A stretch of 64,000 nt of DNA, from assembly GCF_000283155.1 (NCBI RefSeq), contig NW_004454175.1, positions 1,118,480-1,182,479 on the forward strand, given 5' to 3'. The notes under the pieces are model-generated. The model was not told the origin of the DNA and made no database searches. It saw only the letters and a program-made list of their open reading frames with translations. Shown here piece by piece: positions 1-11,793 of the stretch. The position numbers and the translations under genes were made by a program. Positions within the stretch are counted from its first letter, which is position 1, and every line of letters begins with the position of its first letter. Source of the stretch: Ceratotherium simum simum (taxonomy: Eukaryota > Chordata > Mammalia > Perissodactyla > Rhinocerotidae).

Positions 1-1070
1 AAGGCCACAAAAGCAGAAATAGAAAAATGAGACTACATCAAACTTAAAAACTTCTGCACATCAAAGGAAATAATCAACAGAGGGAAAAGCAACCTACAGA
101 ATGGGAGAAAATAACTGCAAATCATATGTCTGATAACGAGTTAATAGCCAGAATATAAAAAGAACTCCTATAACTCGACAACAACAACAAAAGTAGCCTT
201 AAAATGTTTCATTTAAAAAACAGGTAAAGGACCCAAATAGACATTTCTCCAAAGAAGATAAACAAATAGCCAACAAGCATTATGAAAAGATGCTCAACAT
301 CACTAATCATCAGGAAAATGCAAATCGAAACCACAATGAGATATCACCTCACACCCATCAGGATGGTCACTATGAGGGAAAAAAACAGAAAATAACAAGT
401 GTTGGCCAGGATATAGAGAAATTGGAACTCTGGTACACTGTTGGAATGTAAAATGATGCAGCGCTATGGAAGACAGTATGGAAATTCCTCAAAAAAAAAC
501 TAAAAATGGAATTACCATATGATCTGGCAACCCCACTTCAGAGTATTTACCCAAAAGAATTAAAAGCAGGATCTCTAAGAGATATTTGCACACCCATGTT
601 CATTAGAGCCTTATCCACAACAGCCAAGAAATGGAAGCAGCCCAAATGTCTACTGACAGATGAAAGAATAAAGAAAATGTGGTATACACATAACAATGGA
701 ATATTACTCAGCTTTCAAAAAGAAGGAAATCCTGTTGAATGCTACAACATGGATAAACTTTGAGGACATTAGGCTGAGTGAAACAAGCCAGCCACAAAAG
801 GACCAATACTGTGATTCTACTTATATAAGATATCTACAGTAGTCAAAATCATGGAAACAGAAAGTAGAACGGTAATTGTCAGGAGTGGGAGGAGAAGAAA
901 ATTGGAAGTTGCTATTCAGTGGGTACAGAGTTCCAGATTTGCAAGATGAAAAAGTTCTAGAGATCTGTTACACAACAATGTGAATACAGTTAACACTACC
1001 GATCCGTACACTTAAGAATGTTTAAAGGGTAAATTTTATATTATGTGTTTCTTTCCTCAATTAAAAAAAA
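1..1070 (+). mobile_element. L1 3' end (ORF2 C-terminus plus 3' UTR)
   Basis: The plus strand carries the familiar L1 ORF2 tail (acatttctccaaagaagata, then the aaaccacaatgagatatcac block) followed by the 3' UTR and an A-rich end near 1,060-1,070. The reading frame is broken by stops, including within the first 30 bases; the 85-codon frame at 506-763 is a surviving piece. This is a dead mammalian L1 that continues to the left of the window. Confidence 0.85.
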
Positions 1071-1074
1071 AAGT

Positions 1075-1530
1075 CCACAGCATGAGAATACATCAAACTC
1101 GAATTGAGAGACATTATACAAAATACCTGATTAGCACTTCTCAAAAGTAAATGAAATTTTTTGTGACCTTTAAAAGGTATATAGTGGGGCCGGCCCGGCC
1201 ATGCAGCGGTTAAGTGCGCGTGTTCTGCTGCGGTGGCCTGAGGTTCACAGGTTCGGATCCTGGGCATGCACCGACGCGCTGCTTGTCAAGCCATGCTGTG
1301 GCGGCATCCCATATAAAGTAGAGGAAGATGGGCATGGATGTTAGCCCAGGGCCAATCTTCCTCAGCAAAAAGAGGAGGATTGGCATTGGATGTTAGCTCA
1401 GGGCTGATCTTCCTCACCAAAAAAAAAAAAAAAAAAAGTATATAGTGGAAAAGAAAAAATGACATTAGTGGGAAAACTGGTGAAATCTAAATAAAGTCTA
1501 TAGCTAATAGTAAATAAATAAATGAGCAAA
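1075..1530 (+). mobile_element. L1 3' UTR fragment split by an ERE
   Basis: Sequences at 1,075-1,187 (gagacattatacaaaatacc) and 1,455-1,530 (gacattagtgggaaaactgg) look like successive parts of one L1M-type 3' UTR, interrupted by the SINE at 1,188-1,437. Assignment is from memory of that UTR. Confidence 0.5.
1188..1437 (+). mobile_element. ERE SINE (ataaagtggagg-body type)
   Basis: This is a tRNA-derived perissodactyl SINE mobilised by L1 machinery. It has the head ggccggcc..gcggttaagtgc, a central catgctgtggcggcatccca, then two tail units, each running from gaggaagat or gaggaggat to atcttcctc, and an A18 tail. An 11-bp target duplication, gtatatagtgg, flanks it at 1,177-1,187 and 1,438-1,448. 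The exact duplication and good match to the family suggest a fairly recent insertion. Confidence 0.95.
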
Positions 1531-1599
1531 AAAAATCTATCTGAAATTATGTGGTGATATAGCAACAGAGACCAGAATTCTGAAAACAAAACAATGAAA

Positions 1600-2400
1600 A
1601 TTAAAAGACTTAAAAGAAAGCCAATTAATCTATGAAGTACTTTTAAGGCACAGAATTATTGCTGAAATAATAACAGGAAAGAGTGAACAGGAGAGCAGAT
1701 CTGTTGTCCAAAAGTTTATTCAAAACGTATTAAAAAGAGAAAGCAAATAATTCCCAAATCACAAATTTCCATGAAAGAGTAGACACCCTGGAACGTTGAC
1801 AAGTATACAGTAAGATTTAACTTCATTCAAAATGGTATTGGGAAATTTTGCTTCCTCTTTTCCAATGGGACTGCCCTCCTGCCAAAATGAACTAGAAAAC
1901 CAGACAAAATATACAAAATAACAGTTTTCAGACAGAGGACAGTATGCAGCACAGGACTGAGTTCCCTGAGAGAACAGCAAGTTTTCTCAACTGCCCCACG
2001 TTACTGCCTAAGGGTGGTTTTAAAGCCACAGCACAGGGAGGGGGAACCAACAGAACCTGGCAGTCATGCCAAATTAAAGAGACTAAAATGAGAGTTTAAG
2101 GAGGCCAAAGCAGCTAGAATTTACAGAGCAGTGTGTGTGTACTGGAAAGGAAGGAGTTGCACAGAGAGAGGGCTCTGAACATCAGCAGAAGGTGTCAAGA
2201 ACATGGCTGAGTAATGATTTGTATACGAGTAAGTTCAGTTTCCAAAAGTCCAGGGAAAAAACCACCCAAAAGCAGTAGAGTGAACAATTCTCAGGCCTCA
2301 GACAGAGCTTGGAATAGTTCACATTCCTACCAGCCAGAGTAGAGAATTTTTATAATATAAGGGAACTTGGATAGAGTCTTCAAAAGAGTCATATCTTAGT
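1600..2400. other. Intronic stretch, no feature recognised
   Basis: AT-rich intron sequence with no exon signal and no repeat I can name. Frames such as 1,759-1,980 (minus) have no recognisable domain. Confidence 0.5.
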
Positions 2401-3385
2401 ATGAAGGCTAAAGTAGCACCCGAGCAAAAAATATTATGAACTCATAAGAAAACATAATAGGAAACCTCAAAGGAATCAAAATGAAACACAAATAACTAAA
2501 TGCTGGAACAAAGTCCAGCACTCTTTAAAGGAATACTATAAAATTCAGCACTCAACATAAAATCTAACATCTGGAATCCAATAAAAATTACCAGGCAGGC
2601 AAAGAAGCAGGAAAATATAGACTAAAATCAGGATAAAAGTCAATCAATACAAACAAACCCAGCAAAGATGATGGAATTAGCAGAAAAGGACCTTAAAATA
2701 AATGTTACAAATCTTTTTAGAATTTTCTGAAGGATGTAAAGGGAAATATGAAGACAATGAGAAGTGAAATGAAAACTATCCAGACAGAGCTATTGTATGA
2801 AAAATACACTATCTGAAATAAAATGAAATGGAAATGGAAAACACACTGGATGTGATTAAGTGCAGATTAGATACTGCAGAAGAAAAGATCAGTGAACATG
2901 AAGACAGAGCAATAGAAACTATCAAATGAAGCATAGAGAAAAAAAATAACCAGAGCTTCAGTGGAATACTATCTAAAGGACTAACACACACACAACAAAA
3001 GTCCCAGAAAGAGAGGAAGGGAACGGGGGTGGGGGGGGAGCATTCACAGAAATCCTGGCCAAATATTTTACAAATTTAATGAAAATCATAAGCTCACAAA
3101 CCTAAAATCTCAACAGACATCAAGCAAAAGAGGCATAAGGAAAACCACACTAAAGCATATGAAAATCAAATTGCTGAAAACCAATAGTAAAGAGAAAATT
3201 TTAAACACAGCTAGAGGGGAAAAAACAAAAACAAGCATCACTTAACCAAAATAAGAATGACAACAGACTTCTCATTAGAAAGCTAGAAGAAAATGGAAGA
3301 TACCTTCAAAGTGCTGAAAGAAAAACTGTCCCTGAAAATCTCCCCAGTGAAAATTTTTCAAAAACGAAGGCATAATAAGCACATG
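2400..3385 (+). mobile_element. Old L1/HAL1-like fragment (ORF1 region)
   Basis: A-rich plus-strand sequence containing gatactgcagaagaaaagat followed by cagtgaacatgaagacagag, characteristic of the coiled-coil ORF1 region of old L1M or HAL1 elements. No frame is open. A short G-run (ggtgggggggga, near 3,027-3,039) interrupts it. Confidence 0.65.
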
Positions 3386-4660
3386 AAAAGATGCTCAATA
3401 TTATGAGGCATCAAGGAAATGCAATTCAAAACCACAATGAGATACCACTTCACATCTTGGCTATAATCAAAAAGATAATAAGCATTGGTGAGAATGTGGA
3501 GAAACTGGAACCCATACACTGCTGGTGGGAATGTAAAATGGCACAGTCGCTTTGGAAAACAGTTTGGCAGTTCCTCAAATAGTTAAACACAGAGTCAACA
3601 TACAACCTAGAAATTCCACTCCCAAGTATACATCCAGGAGAGACAAAAATGTTTACACAAAATGTGTGTATTCCCAGGCTTGCGCAGAGAAAGTACAAAT
3701 AAACCTGAAGACACTGTGGTCCCCAAAAGTAGAAAACACTCAAAAAATAGAGGACATGTCGAAGGAATATGTGTGAACAGGAAGGCTCCTGATGGCCAAA
3801 CCTGGGCAATTTGAGCAACAAAATAAATAACAGTAGTAACCGATTATAACCAACAAAGTAAAATAAGAACAGATCCTGATATAAGTAAATTATAATCAAA
3901 TACATGAATAACACAATAGAATTCCCATTGCTGCTTCTATAAATTGTTCCTTCTACATTTATAGAAGGAACAATGGAAATTTTAAAATCATCATTTGGTA
4001 AACACCACAATAATAGCTATTTTGAACAAGAATCATAAATACATGCCAAATTTAGGGGGGTACAAGTATGAAAAACACAATATTTACATACTTTCAAAGT
4101 ATCTCCCCCAAGATATTTATTAATTGCAATGGGAAATACAGTAACCCTTTCAGTGAAGGAATTTGTCAGACACCTCCCTAGACAAGTGATCAAAGTTAAC
4201 ATCACCAGTAGTAAGACAAATCACATCCTGTGCTTCCTGATATAATGTACTAAGAAGCACATGTCACTTCTGTGTCCAAAAATGCATAACTTGAATTGAA
4301 TCACAAAGAAACATTAGACAAACCCAAATTGAGGGCCCTCCACAGTAAGTGGCCCGCACTCTTCAAATGTGTCAATTACATGAAAGACAAAGAGAAACTG
4401 TTCCAGGTTAAATGAAACTAAAAAGACAAAACAATTAAATGCAACATATAATCCTGGATTAGCTCCTGGACCAGAAAATGGACAATTAGTGGGACAACAG
4501 GTAAATCAATGCCAATTTCCTGATTTTGATAACTGCACTATGGTTATAGGAGATGTTAACATTTGGAGAATGTAAACAGACACTATATATAAATTTTTTT
4601 AACTAGTTCTTCAAGTGTGAAATTTTTAAAGTGTGAAATTACTTCAAAAACACTTTTTTA
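3386..4660 (+). mobile_element. L1 3' part (ORF2 end plus old 3' UTR)
   Basis: The ORF2-tail block (aaaaccacaatgagatacca, then ctgctggtgggaatgtaaaa) opens the segment. An L1M-like 3' UTR block recurs at 4,380-4,560 (atcctggattagctcctgga). It is probably the other end of the element at 2,400-3,385, internally deleted. It contains the palindrome at 3,925-3,976. Confidence 0.65.
3925..3976. repeat. Quasi-palindrome with two alternative stems
   Basis: The arm attgttccttcta (3,943-3,955) is perfectly complementary to tagaaggaacaat (3,962-3,974) across a 6-nt loop. An overlapping longer pairing is also possible: ccattgctgcttctata (3,925-3,941) against 3,960-3,976 matches at 15 of 17 positions. The first arm is thus a near copy of the second, so the site can form two mutually exclusive hairpins. 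Confidence 0.85.
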
Positions 4661-4665
4661 TTTAA

Positions 4666-5495
4666 TTTTAAGCGAAAAACCAAGTAGACTGGGAAGAATT
4701 AGTTCTAATACATATCCAACAAAGAATCCATATCCAGAATAAAAAACATTTAATCACTAATAAGAAAAAAACAGACCCTTCACAAAAGATATCCAATAAA
4801 CATATGAAAAGGTGCTCAAAATCACTAGCTATCAGAGATATACAAAATAACAATCAGATACCACTACATATAAGTATGGCCAAAATGATAAAGACTGACA
4901 ATACCACGTATGAATGAGGATGCAGAATAATTAGAACTCTATAAAATGCTGGCACTGTAAATTAGAATAACCACTTTGGAAAACTGTGTGGCAGTATCTA
5001 CTAAAGCTATTTAACTCCTAGGGGTGTCGGGGTGTGGGGGTATGGGTGGAGGGGTATATCCATTCACCCAATAGAAATGAGTTCTTATGTCCATCCACCA
5101 AAAGACATGTACACGAATGTTCAAAGCAGCCCTACTCATAACAGCCAAAAAGTGGAAACAATCCAAATGCCCATCAACAGCAAAATGGGTAAATTGTGTA
5201 TTCTCTCAGACATAATGTTGATTTAAAAGACATAAAGAGTATATAATATATGATTCCCTCTGTATTAGGCAAATTAATCTATGTAGTGATAGAAGTTGGA
5301 ATATGGTTATCCCAGGAAGGACAGTACTGACTGGGAAGGGGTACAGGGGAGTTTTCTGTGGTGCTGGATACATTCTAGATCTTGATGTGGGTACTGGTTA
5401 CACGGATGGATTGATATGTAAAAATTTTATATGTATATTTAAAGTTTGTACATTTTACTGTATATCAGTTATACCTCAATTAAAAAAAAAACTGG
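4666..5495 (+). mobile_element. L1 3' end, second copy
   Basis: Begins in ORF2-tail sequence (atccagaataaaaaacattt), runs through a 3' UTR and ends in an A-rich tract after ttatacctcaatt. It is diverged, with no open frame of substance, and is separate from the preceding L1 because the same ORF2 region is repeated. Confidence 0.75.
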
Positions 5496-5586
5496 GGCAA
5501 AACAAAAAAATAATCACTATAGATAATGCCCTGACAGAATGCCCACTTAAGAAGCCTCTGGAATAATTCAAGTAAGAAATGAGTGG

Positions 5587-5817
5587 AGGGCCGGCCCCGT
5601 GGCTTAGTGGTTAAGTGCACGCGCTCCGCTGCTGGCTCCGCTGCTGGCGGCCCGGGGTTGGGATCCCCGGCGCGCACCGACGCACCACTTCTCTGGCCAT
5701 GCTGAGGCTGCGTCCCACATACAGCAACTAGAAGGATGTGCAACTACGACATACAACTATCTACTGGGGCTTTGGGGAAAAAGAAACAAATAAATAAAAT
5801 TATAAAAAAAAAAAAGA
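5587..5817 (+). mobile_element. ERE SINE (acatacagcaacta-body type)
   Basis: The body reads acatacagcaactagaagga and then tactggggctttggggaaaa, lacking the gaggaagat tail units of other copies. The 13-bp target duplication aagaaatgagtgg lies at 5,574-5,586 and 5,818-5,830. The head contains a small internal duplication of gctccgctgctg. Confidence 0.95.
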
Positions 5818-6316
5818 AAGAAATGAGTGGAAACAATGATGTGAAGAAAATAGACCAGAGAGATTATTTAGGCACAAGATTTGGCACCCTACTGAAAAAT
5901 AAGGTTGAGGGGAAAGGATGCAAAGATAAATCTCTCAAGTATTTGGGTGGAAAGCAGTAGTATTACCCAAGATAAGGACTACAGAGGAAATGAGCTCAAT
6001 TTTAGACATGTTGAGTGGAGATATTTAACTGGAGATATTCAGGGCAGTTAGATATATGAATTTAGAACTCAGATGCAACCTGCGCAGAATGTATAAATTT
6101 AGAAAATAGAAGCCAATAGATGATTAAAATCAGGAAACGATGAGAATGCCCAGGGAGAAAGTATAAAAGAGAAGATAGCCAAGGACAGAAACCTAATATT
6201 AGGGAGCAAACACAGGAAGTGTAGCAAGCATAAAAGACTGAAGGAAGAGTAAGAGAGGTGGGGAGTTATTAACAGTATCAAATAGGTTAAGTAAATTAAG
6301 GACAAAAAATGAGCAC

Positions 6317-7201
6317 CGTAGTCCCCCGTTATCTGTGGAGAATACACTCCAAGACCCCCAGTGGATGCCTGAAACCGCAAATAGTACAGAACTCTATATA
6401 TAGTACGTTTTTTCCTATACAGACATACCTATGATAAAGTTTAATTTACAAATTAGGCACAGTAAGAGATTAAAAACAATAACTAATTATAAAATAGAAT
6501 AATTATAACAATATACTGTAATAAAAGTTACCATAGATCTTCACAACCTCAGCACACAATTTTTTTCCTTTCCTTATTAAGTTGAGAACTTTCACCTTAT
6601 CACTTAAAGAAAGCACTTTACAGCTTCTCTTTGGCATATCCAAATTGCCAGCATCACTACACTTGTGCCTTGAGGCCATTATTAAGTAAAATAAGGGTCA
6701 CTTGAACACAAGCAATGCCATACCGAGACAGCCGATCTGATAATCGAGACAGCTATTAAGTGACTAACGGGTGAGTATAGAGTGTGGATCCGCTGGACAA
6801 AGGGATGATTCACGTCATGGGCAGGACAGCAAGAGATTTCATCACACTACTCAAAATAGCACGCAATTTAAAATTCATGAATTGGGCCGGCCCCATGGCT
6901 TAGCGGTTAAGTGTTCGCACTCCGCTGCCGGCGGCCTGGGTTCGGATCCCGGGCACACACCGATGCACCACTTCTCCGGCCATGCTGAGGCCACGTCCCA
7001 CATACAGCAACTAGAAGGATGTGCAACTATGACATACAACTATCTACTAGGGCTTTGGGGGAAAAATAAATAAATAAATAAAATTAAAATTCATGAATTG
7101 TTTATTTCTGGAATTTTCCATTTAATATTTTAGGACAGTGGTTTGACCGTGGGGTAACTGAAACCACAGAAAGCAAAACCACAGATAAGGGGGCACTACT
7201 A
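6317..7201 (-). mobile_element. Tigger/MER44-type DNA transposon, internally deleted, with nested ERE
   Basis: Terminal inverted repeats are visible: gtcccccgttatctgtgg near the left end and ccacagataagggggcac at the right (7,179-7,201). On the minus strand an ATG at 6,679 opens the transposase start, MASRHKCSDAGN..., a pogo/CENP-B-like N-terminal DNA-binding region that stays readable for about 45 codons. The catalytic domain is absent: the sequence jumps to the 3' region near 6,530. The element is non-autonomous and ancient; assignment to MER44/Tigger7 is from memory. An ERE sits within it at 6,885-7,083. Confidence 0.8.
6885..7083 (+). mobile_element. ERE SINE inserted in the Tigger element
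   Basis: This is an acatacagcaacta-body ERE ending in (aaat)n. The flanking 17-bp duplication ttaaaattcatgaattg is exact (6,868-6,884 and 7,084-7,100). It interrupts the transposon, so it is the younger of the two. Confidence 0.97.
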
Positions 7202-7339
7202 TACCATACCCATCTATGACTACTTACAGAAAAAAGAAAGTCAAGGTTATTTGGGGTTTTCTGACATTCTCAATTGAAACTAATCCCATCTCATGCAGTG
7301 GTAGCAACAAGAAGAGCTGTCCCATGACACAGTAAAGAA

Positions 7340-8795
7340 ATCTGGACTATCAAAATGTATTTTCTAAAGGAAAGGCAATGCAGCAAAGATAGTCTTTTCA
7401 ACAAATGATGCTAGAACAACTGGACATCCACATGCAAAAAAAAATGAATCTAGATAGACCCTATACCCTTCACAAAAATTAACTCAAAATGGATCACAGA
7501 CCTAAACATAAAATGCAAAATTATAAAACTCCTAGAAGACAGGAGAAAACCTAGATGATCCTGCATACAGCAATGACTTTTTAGATACAACACCAAAGGC
7601 ACGATCCGTGAAAGAAATAATAGATAAGATAGACTTCCTTAAAATCAAAAACTTCTGTTCTGCAAAAGACAATGTCCAAAGAATGAGAAGACAAGCCTCA
7701 CACTGGGAGAAAATATTCGAAAAAGACACATCTGATAAAGTACTGTTATCCAAAATATACAAAGAACTCTTAAAACTCAACAATAAGAAAACAAACAACC
7801 TGATTAAAAAATGGGCCAAAGACCTTAACAAACACCTCACCAAAGAAAATATACAGGTGGCAAATAAGCATACGAAAAGATGCCCCACATCATGTGTCAT
7901 CAGTCAAATGCAAATTAAAACAATGATACCACAACACACCTAGTAGAATGGCCAAAATCCAGAACCGTGACAAGACCAAATGCTGACAAGGATGTAGAGC
8001 AACAGGAACTCTCATTCATTGCTGCTGGGAATGCAAAATGGAACAGTCACTTTAGAAGTTTCTTATAAAACTAAACATACTCTTACCACACAATCCAGCA
8101 ATCGTGCTCCTTAGTATTCTACCCAAACGAGTTGAAAATTTATGTCCCCACAAAAGCTGCACATGCATGTTTATAGCAGTTTTATTCATGACTGCCAAAA
8201 CTTGGAAGCAACCAAGATGTCCTTTAGTCAGTGAATAAATACATAAACTATGGTACATCTGGAAAATGGAATATTATTCAGTGCTAAGGAGAAATGAGAT
8301 ATTTAAGCCATGAAAAGACATGGAGGAAACTTAAATGCACATTACTGAGTGAAAGAAGCCAATCTGAAAAGGCTACATACTGTAAGATTCCAACCATATG
8401 ATATTCTGGAAAAGGCAAAACTATGGAGACAGTAAAAAGATTAGTGGTTGGAGGGAAGGATGAACAGGAAGAGCACAGAGGATTTTTTGGGCAGTAAAAC
8501 TACTCTGTACAATACTATAATGGAGGATACATCTCATTACACATTGTCTAAATCCATAGAAGGTACAACACTAAGAGTGTACCCTAAGGTAAACTATGGA
8601 CTTCGGGTGATCATGACATGTCAATGTAAGTTCATTAATTACAACTGGTGTACCACTCCGGTGGGGATGTTGATAATGGGGGAAGCTATGCATGCGTGAG
8701 GGTGGGAGCATATGGGAAATCTCGGCACTTCCCCCTCAATTCTGCTGTGAACCTAAAACTGCACTAAAAAAATAAATCTTTTTTTAAAAAAAGTA
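7340..8795 (+). mobile_element. L1 ORF2 C-terminal region plus 3' UTR
   Basis: Contains tcaaaatggatcacagacct, then ctcctagaagacaggagaaa and the 3' UTR, ending in an A/T-rich tail near 8,790. The 111-codon plus frame at 7,608-7,943 is a surviving piece of the ORF2 C-terminus; its minus-strand shadow is not a gene. Confidence 0.85.
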
Positions 8796-9034
8796 GTTTC
8801 CCCCAACAGCCTCCAAGCCTCACACCCACAAAAATACACTGGCCCAAGAGAAGCTAATTTATAAATGGTCACTCAGGTAAGAAAAAACAGAATAAACCTA
8901 GAAACCAAATCTTCACACTCTTGGTTTGATATTCTTTCTACTTCATTAAAACTAGCCATTAAAACGTGTCTCCTTATCATTAAACCTACACACAGCATCA
9001 AGGGGGAAAAAACTATCCCATTCACAAATAATTA

Positions 9035-9240
9035 CTGAATGCCTACTAAGTTCCTAACACCAGTCTAAGTGCCAGAATTATAACAATAAACAAGAACAAC
9101 ACAATCCTTGCTTTCATGGAATTTAAATTTTAATGGGGAGGAAGGGTGTTAAACAGATGATTAAATAAGGTAATACGTATAAAGCACTCAGAATAGTGAC
9201 TGGTATATAGTAAGTGTTCAATAAATATTAGCTATTATTA
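9035..9240 (+). mobile_element. L2-like then MIR-like fragment
   Basis: The segment tactgaatgcctactaagtt with tttcatggaatttaaatttt matches the 3' end of L2. At 9,178-9,240, aagcactcagaatagtgact and aataaatattagct match the MIR 3' region. Both are ancient and diverged. Confidence 0.6.
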
Positions 9241-9712
9241 TCGATAAATGTTACCTATAATATTAGCTATAAATATTACCTCTATAAGGTAATCAGCCTT
9301 ATACATACTAAAAAGCAAACTTTTTTATTCATTCAGTTCTCTAAAACTCAAGAGATTCCTTTGATGTACTAAATTACCTTATTTTTGATCAGCAGGCCAT
9401 CTTTTAGAGAACTGCCCCTTCTCCCCAATCTATTTCTTGTGGGCCTATCCAGAGGTAGACAAGTCCAGTCAGATTTCCTTACAGAGGAATGTGAATCACT
9501 GGAGAGGCAGCAGGAGATGAGAGACATTCAGAAGTTCAGTTCATATGGCTGAGCTCCACACGGCCCCATCTCTGCCAGCACTACTCTGGCTCGCGTCCTC
9601 CCTGAGGCCTGGCTGTTCAGCTTGTTTTTCAATTCTATCCTTCCAGTAAGTCTCTTTTTCTTGCTTAAAACAGCCAGAATTTGTGTTGCTTACAAAGAAC
9701 CCTACTTGATAC

Positions 9713-9764
9713 AGTTAAGTAATGTAAGATCATTCTACAGTTAGATAACGTAAGATCATTCTAC
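9713..9764. repeat. 26-bp tandem duplication
   Basis: Two abutting 26-bp copies, 9,713-9,738 and 9,739-9,764, match at 23 of 26 positions and share gtaagatcattctac. This is probably an old local slippage event. Confidence 0.9.
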
Positions 9765-10040
9765 AAAAAAGGAGTGTTCACGACCAAATACAATTGCCAA
9801 AACTCATCAAACTCTACATTATTAAAACGAGTAAATTTTACTGTGTAAGGTATACCTCAATAAAACGGGGGGTGGGAGGAGTATTTAATTTAAAAGCATA
9901 AATAGCACATTTATAACATATTAAAAAATAAAAATTTTTATAATAAAATATTTTTAGGTTATTTTCATACATATTGATTTTATTATGCTCTATGGCTAAA
10001 AAGCTTACATAGGAAACACTTCTTAAGATAGCCCATTTTA

Positions 10041-10274
10041 GGGGGCAGCCCCGTGGCCTAGCGGTTAAGTGCGCACGCTCCACTGCTGGCGGCCTGGGTT
10101 TGGATTCCAAGCCCGCACTGAGGCACCACTTGTCAGGCCATGCTGTGGCGGCCTCCCATATAAAGTGGAGGAAGATAGGCACACATGTTAGCCCAGGGCC
10201 AGTCTTCTTCAGCAAAAAGAGGAAGATTGGCATGGATGTTAGCTCAGGGCTGATCTTCCTCACAAAAAAAAAAA
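10041..10274 (+). mobile_element. ERE SINE (first of a same-site pair)
   Basis: An ataaagtggagg-body copy. It is flanked by gatagcccatttta (10,027-10,040) and gatggcccattttg (10,275-10,288); the right-hand copy also begins the duplication of the next SINE. Confidence 0.93.
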
Positions 10275-10288
10275 GATGGCCCATTTTG

Positions 10289-10483
10289 GAGCCAGCGCTG
10301 ATGGTCTAGTGGTTAAAGTTCCAAGCTCTCACCCCAGCAGCCTGGGGTTCATTTTCTGGTCACAGAACCATACCACCTGTCAGTTGCCATGCTGTGATGG
10401 CGGCTGACACAGAGAACTAGAAAGACTTACAACTAAGAGGTACAACCATGTACTCCGGCTTTGGGGAGAAGGAAAAAAAAAAA
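10289..10483 (+). mobile_element. Older ERE-type SINE inserted at the same target
   Basis: The head gatggtctagtggttaaagt and body agaactagaaagacttacaa with ctccggctttggggag mark a diverged relative of the acatacagcaacta-body EREs. It ends in an A-tract followed by a third target copy, gatggcccatttta (10,484-10,497). Confidence 0.85.
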
Positions 10484-10499
10484 GATGGCCCATTTTAAA

Positions 10500-11780
10500 G
10501 TAGTCCCATTTAAAGCCAAGCTGCAGTGACTGCAGTGATTCTAGAATAAGAGAAGTATGTTAATATCTAAAAACCATGTCTTGCTCACTAGCGCAATAAA
10601 GCTCACAACATCCATAATGATCATATCTTGCTTTCAAGTTTATTGACAGCACCCTACAGTACTTTGCTTAATTATCTCTTTCGCTTATATTTCCACTCTC
10701 TATTTAGTCTTACTTTGCAAGCAGCCTATATCAGCAGGAAACTCCTTCAAATGCAAACCTCTCCAGCTCCAGGAAAGACTGAAATTAGGACGGCCACCTT
10801 GTTCATGTTTTACAAGAATTTAAGAACTGCCTTCTTACTTGGTCATACCATGCTCCATTCACTAAGCAATCTCTAGGACAGGGACTCCGAGGTACACAGG
10901 AAAGAACACAGGTGTCCTACTTGCCACCAATCTAAAAGCCTAAAGCACATGCCAAAATACCTTCAGTCACCTTAATAAATCCATATTGGATCTGTTACTC
11001 ATTAGTACACCCTCATCACTTTTGAGACATCTTATATTTTAAGATTAGTAAAACAGAAGGGCAAATAATGGAAAAAGTAGACTTTGAACATCCAAGTTGC
11101 ATGTGTATAAATTTATATGATAAACTCCACATATATTGCCTATCACTGTTATATTTGCAAATAAATGATTAATTTTAATTTTAAACATTACAAAACTCAA
11201 ATTTTTGTTCTCACAATTTTCAGATTTAGCCACTTTATAACAGATGCCCTTTATCTAGCAACTTCCAATATTAAATTCAAAATTGTCACCTCCTTCCAGT
11301 AAAAATTCAGCCATCTGATCCCTGATCTCCCAAAAATGTAATCAAATTTATAAGTTTTAAAATTATTTCCTAAGTATCCTACTGTACAGCCTCTGGTAAT
11401 CAGCCTATGTAGGTACTGCACATAGTCAGCCAGTACCAAAATCAAATTTAAACTATTCCAAGTCCACTTAAATTCAATGCTGTGTGTCTCCCAACAGTGT
11501 TCTCAAGCAAACAGAGCAGACCTGGTTCAACATAATGTTTTAACTCTCATTGCATCTTCCTCTGAGTTTAGCAAAACAAACAATATAAGTAACTCAAGTT
11601 TCAACACAGTGTGTAGAAAATCGAAAATAAAATACATCTAAATGAAAACCTTGTTTTGCAACATATTAATATTCCAGCTTCCTAGCCTCTTTTCTTCTAT
11701 TTAAATTTTAATTACCTCATGAGTTTCCATTTTTACAACACGAACCCAAAATATTTACAAGATGAAAATGAGAAAAGCCC
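10500..11780. other. Repeat-poor part of OLA1 intron 2
   Basis: No mobile element recognised and no exon signal seen. The 60-80 codon frames here look random. Its position just inside the first coding exon makes intronic regulatory sequence possible, but nothing specific supports it. Confidence 0.5.
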
Positions 11781-11793
11781 AACGTTTACCTAC

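Larger units (their letters stand above)
1..11793 (-). other. OLA1 intron 2, promoter-proximal part
   Basis: Everything left of the exon 2 donor is intronic for OLA1. I looked on the minus strand for the next exon, which should open by completing VGKSTFFN, and did not find it, so the intron continues past the window edge. The contents are mostly repeats: L1 3' ends, five ERE-type SINEs and one Tigger-type transposon, annotated separately. Repeat-poor parts are about 1,600-2,400, 8,800-9,000, 9,250-9,700 and 10,500-11,780. Confidence 0.8.

Noticed and set aside
3450..4010. 186-codon minus-strand frame
   Set aside because: Antisense of L1 3' sequence; no domain, rich in Phe/Leu/Ile as expected from reverse-complemented A-rich L1.
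7532..7943. Frames of 122 (minus) and 111 (plus) codons as possible genes
   Set aside because: The plus frame is a relic of L1 ORF2; the minus frame is its shadow.
9838..10309. 148-codon minus frame
   Set aside because: Mostly antisense ERE SINE plus flanking intron sequence.
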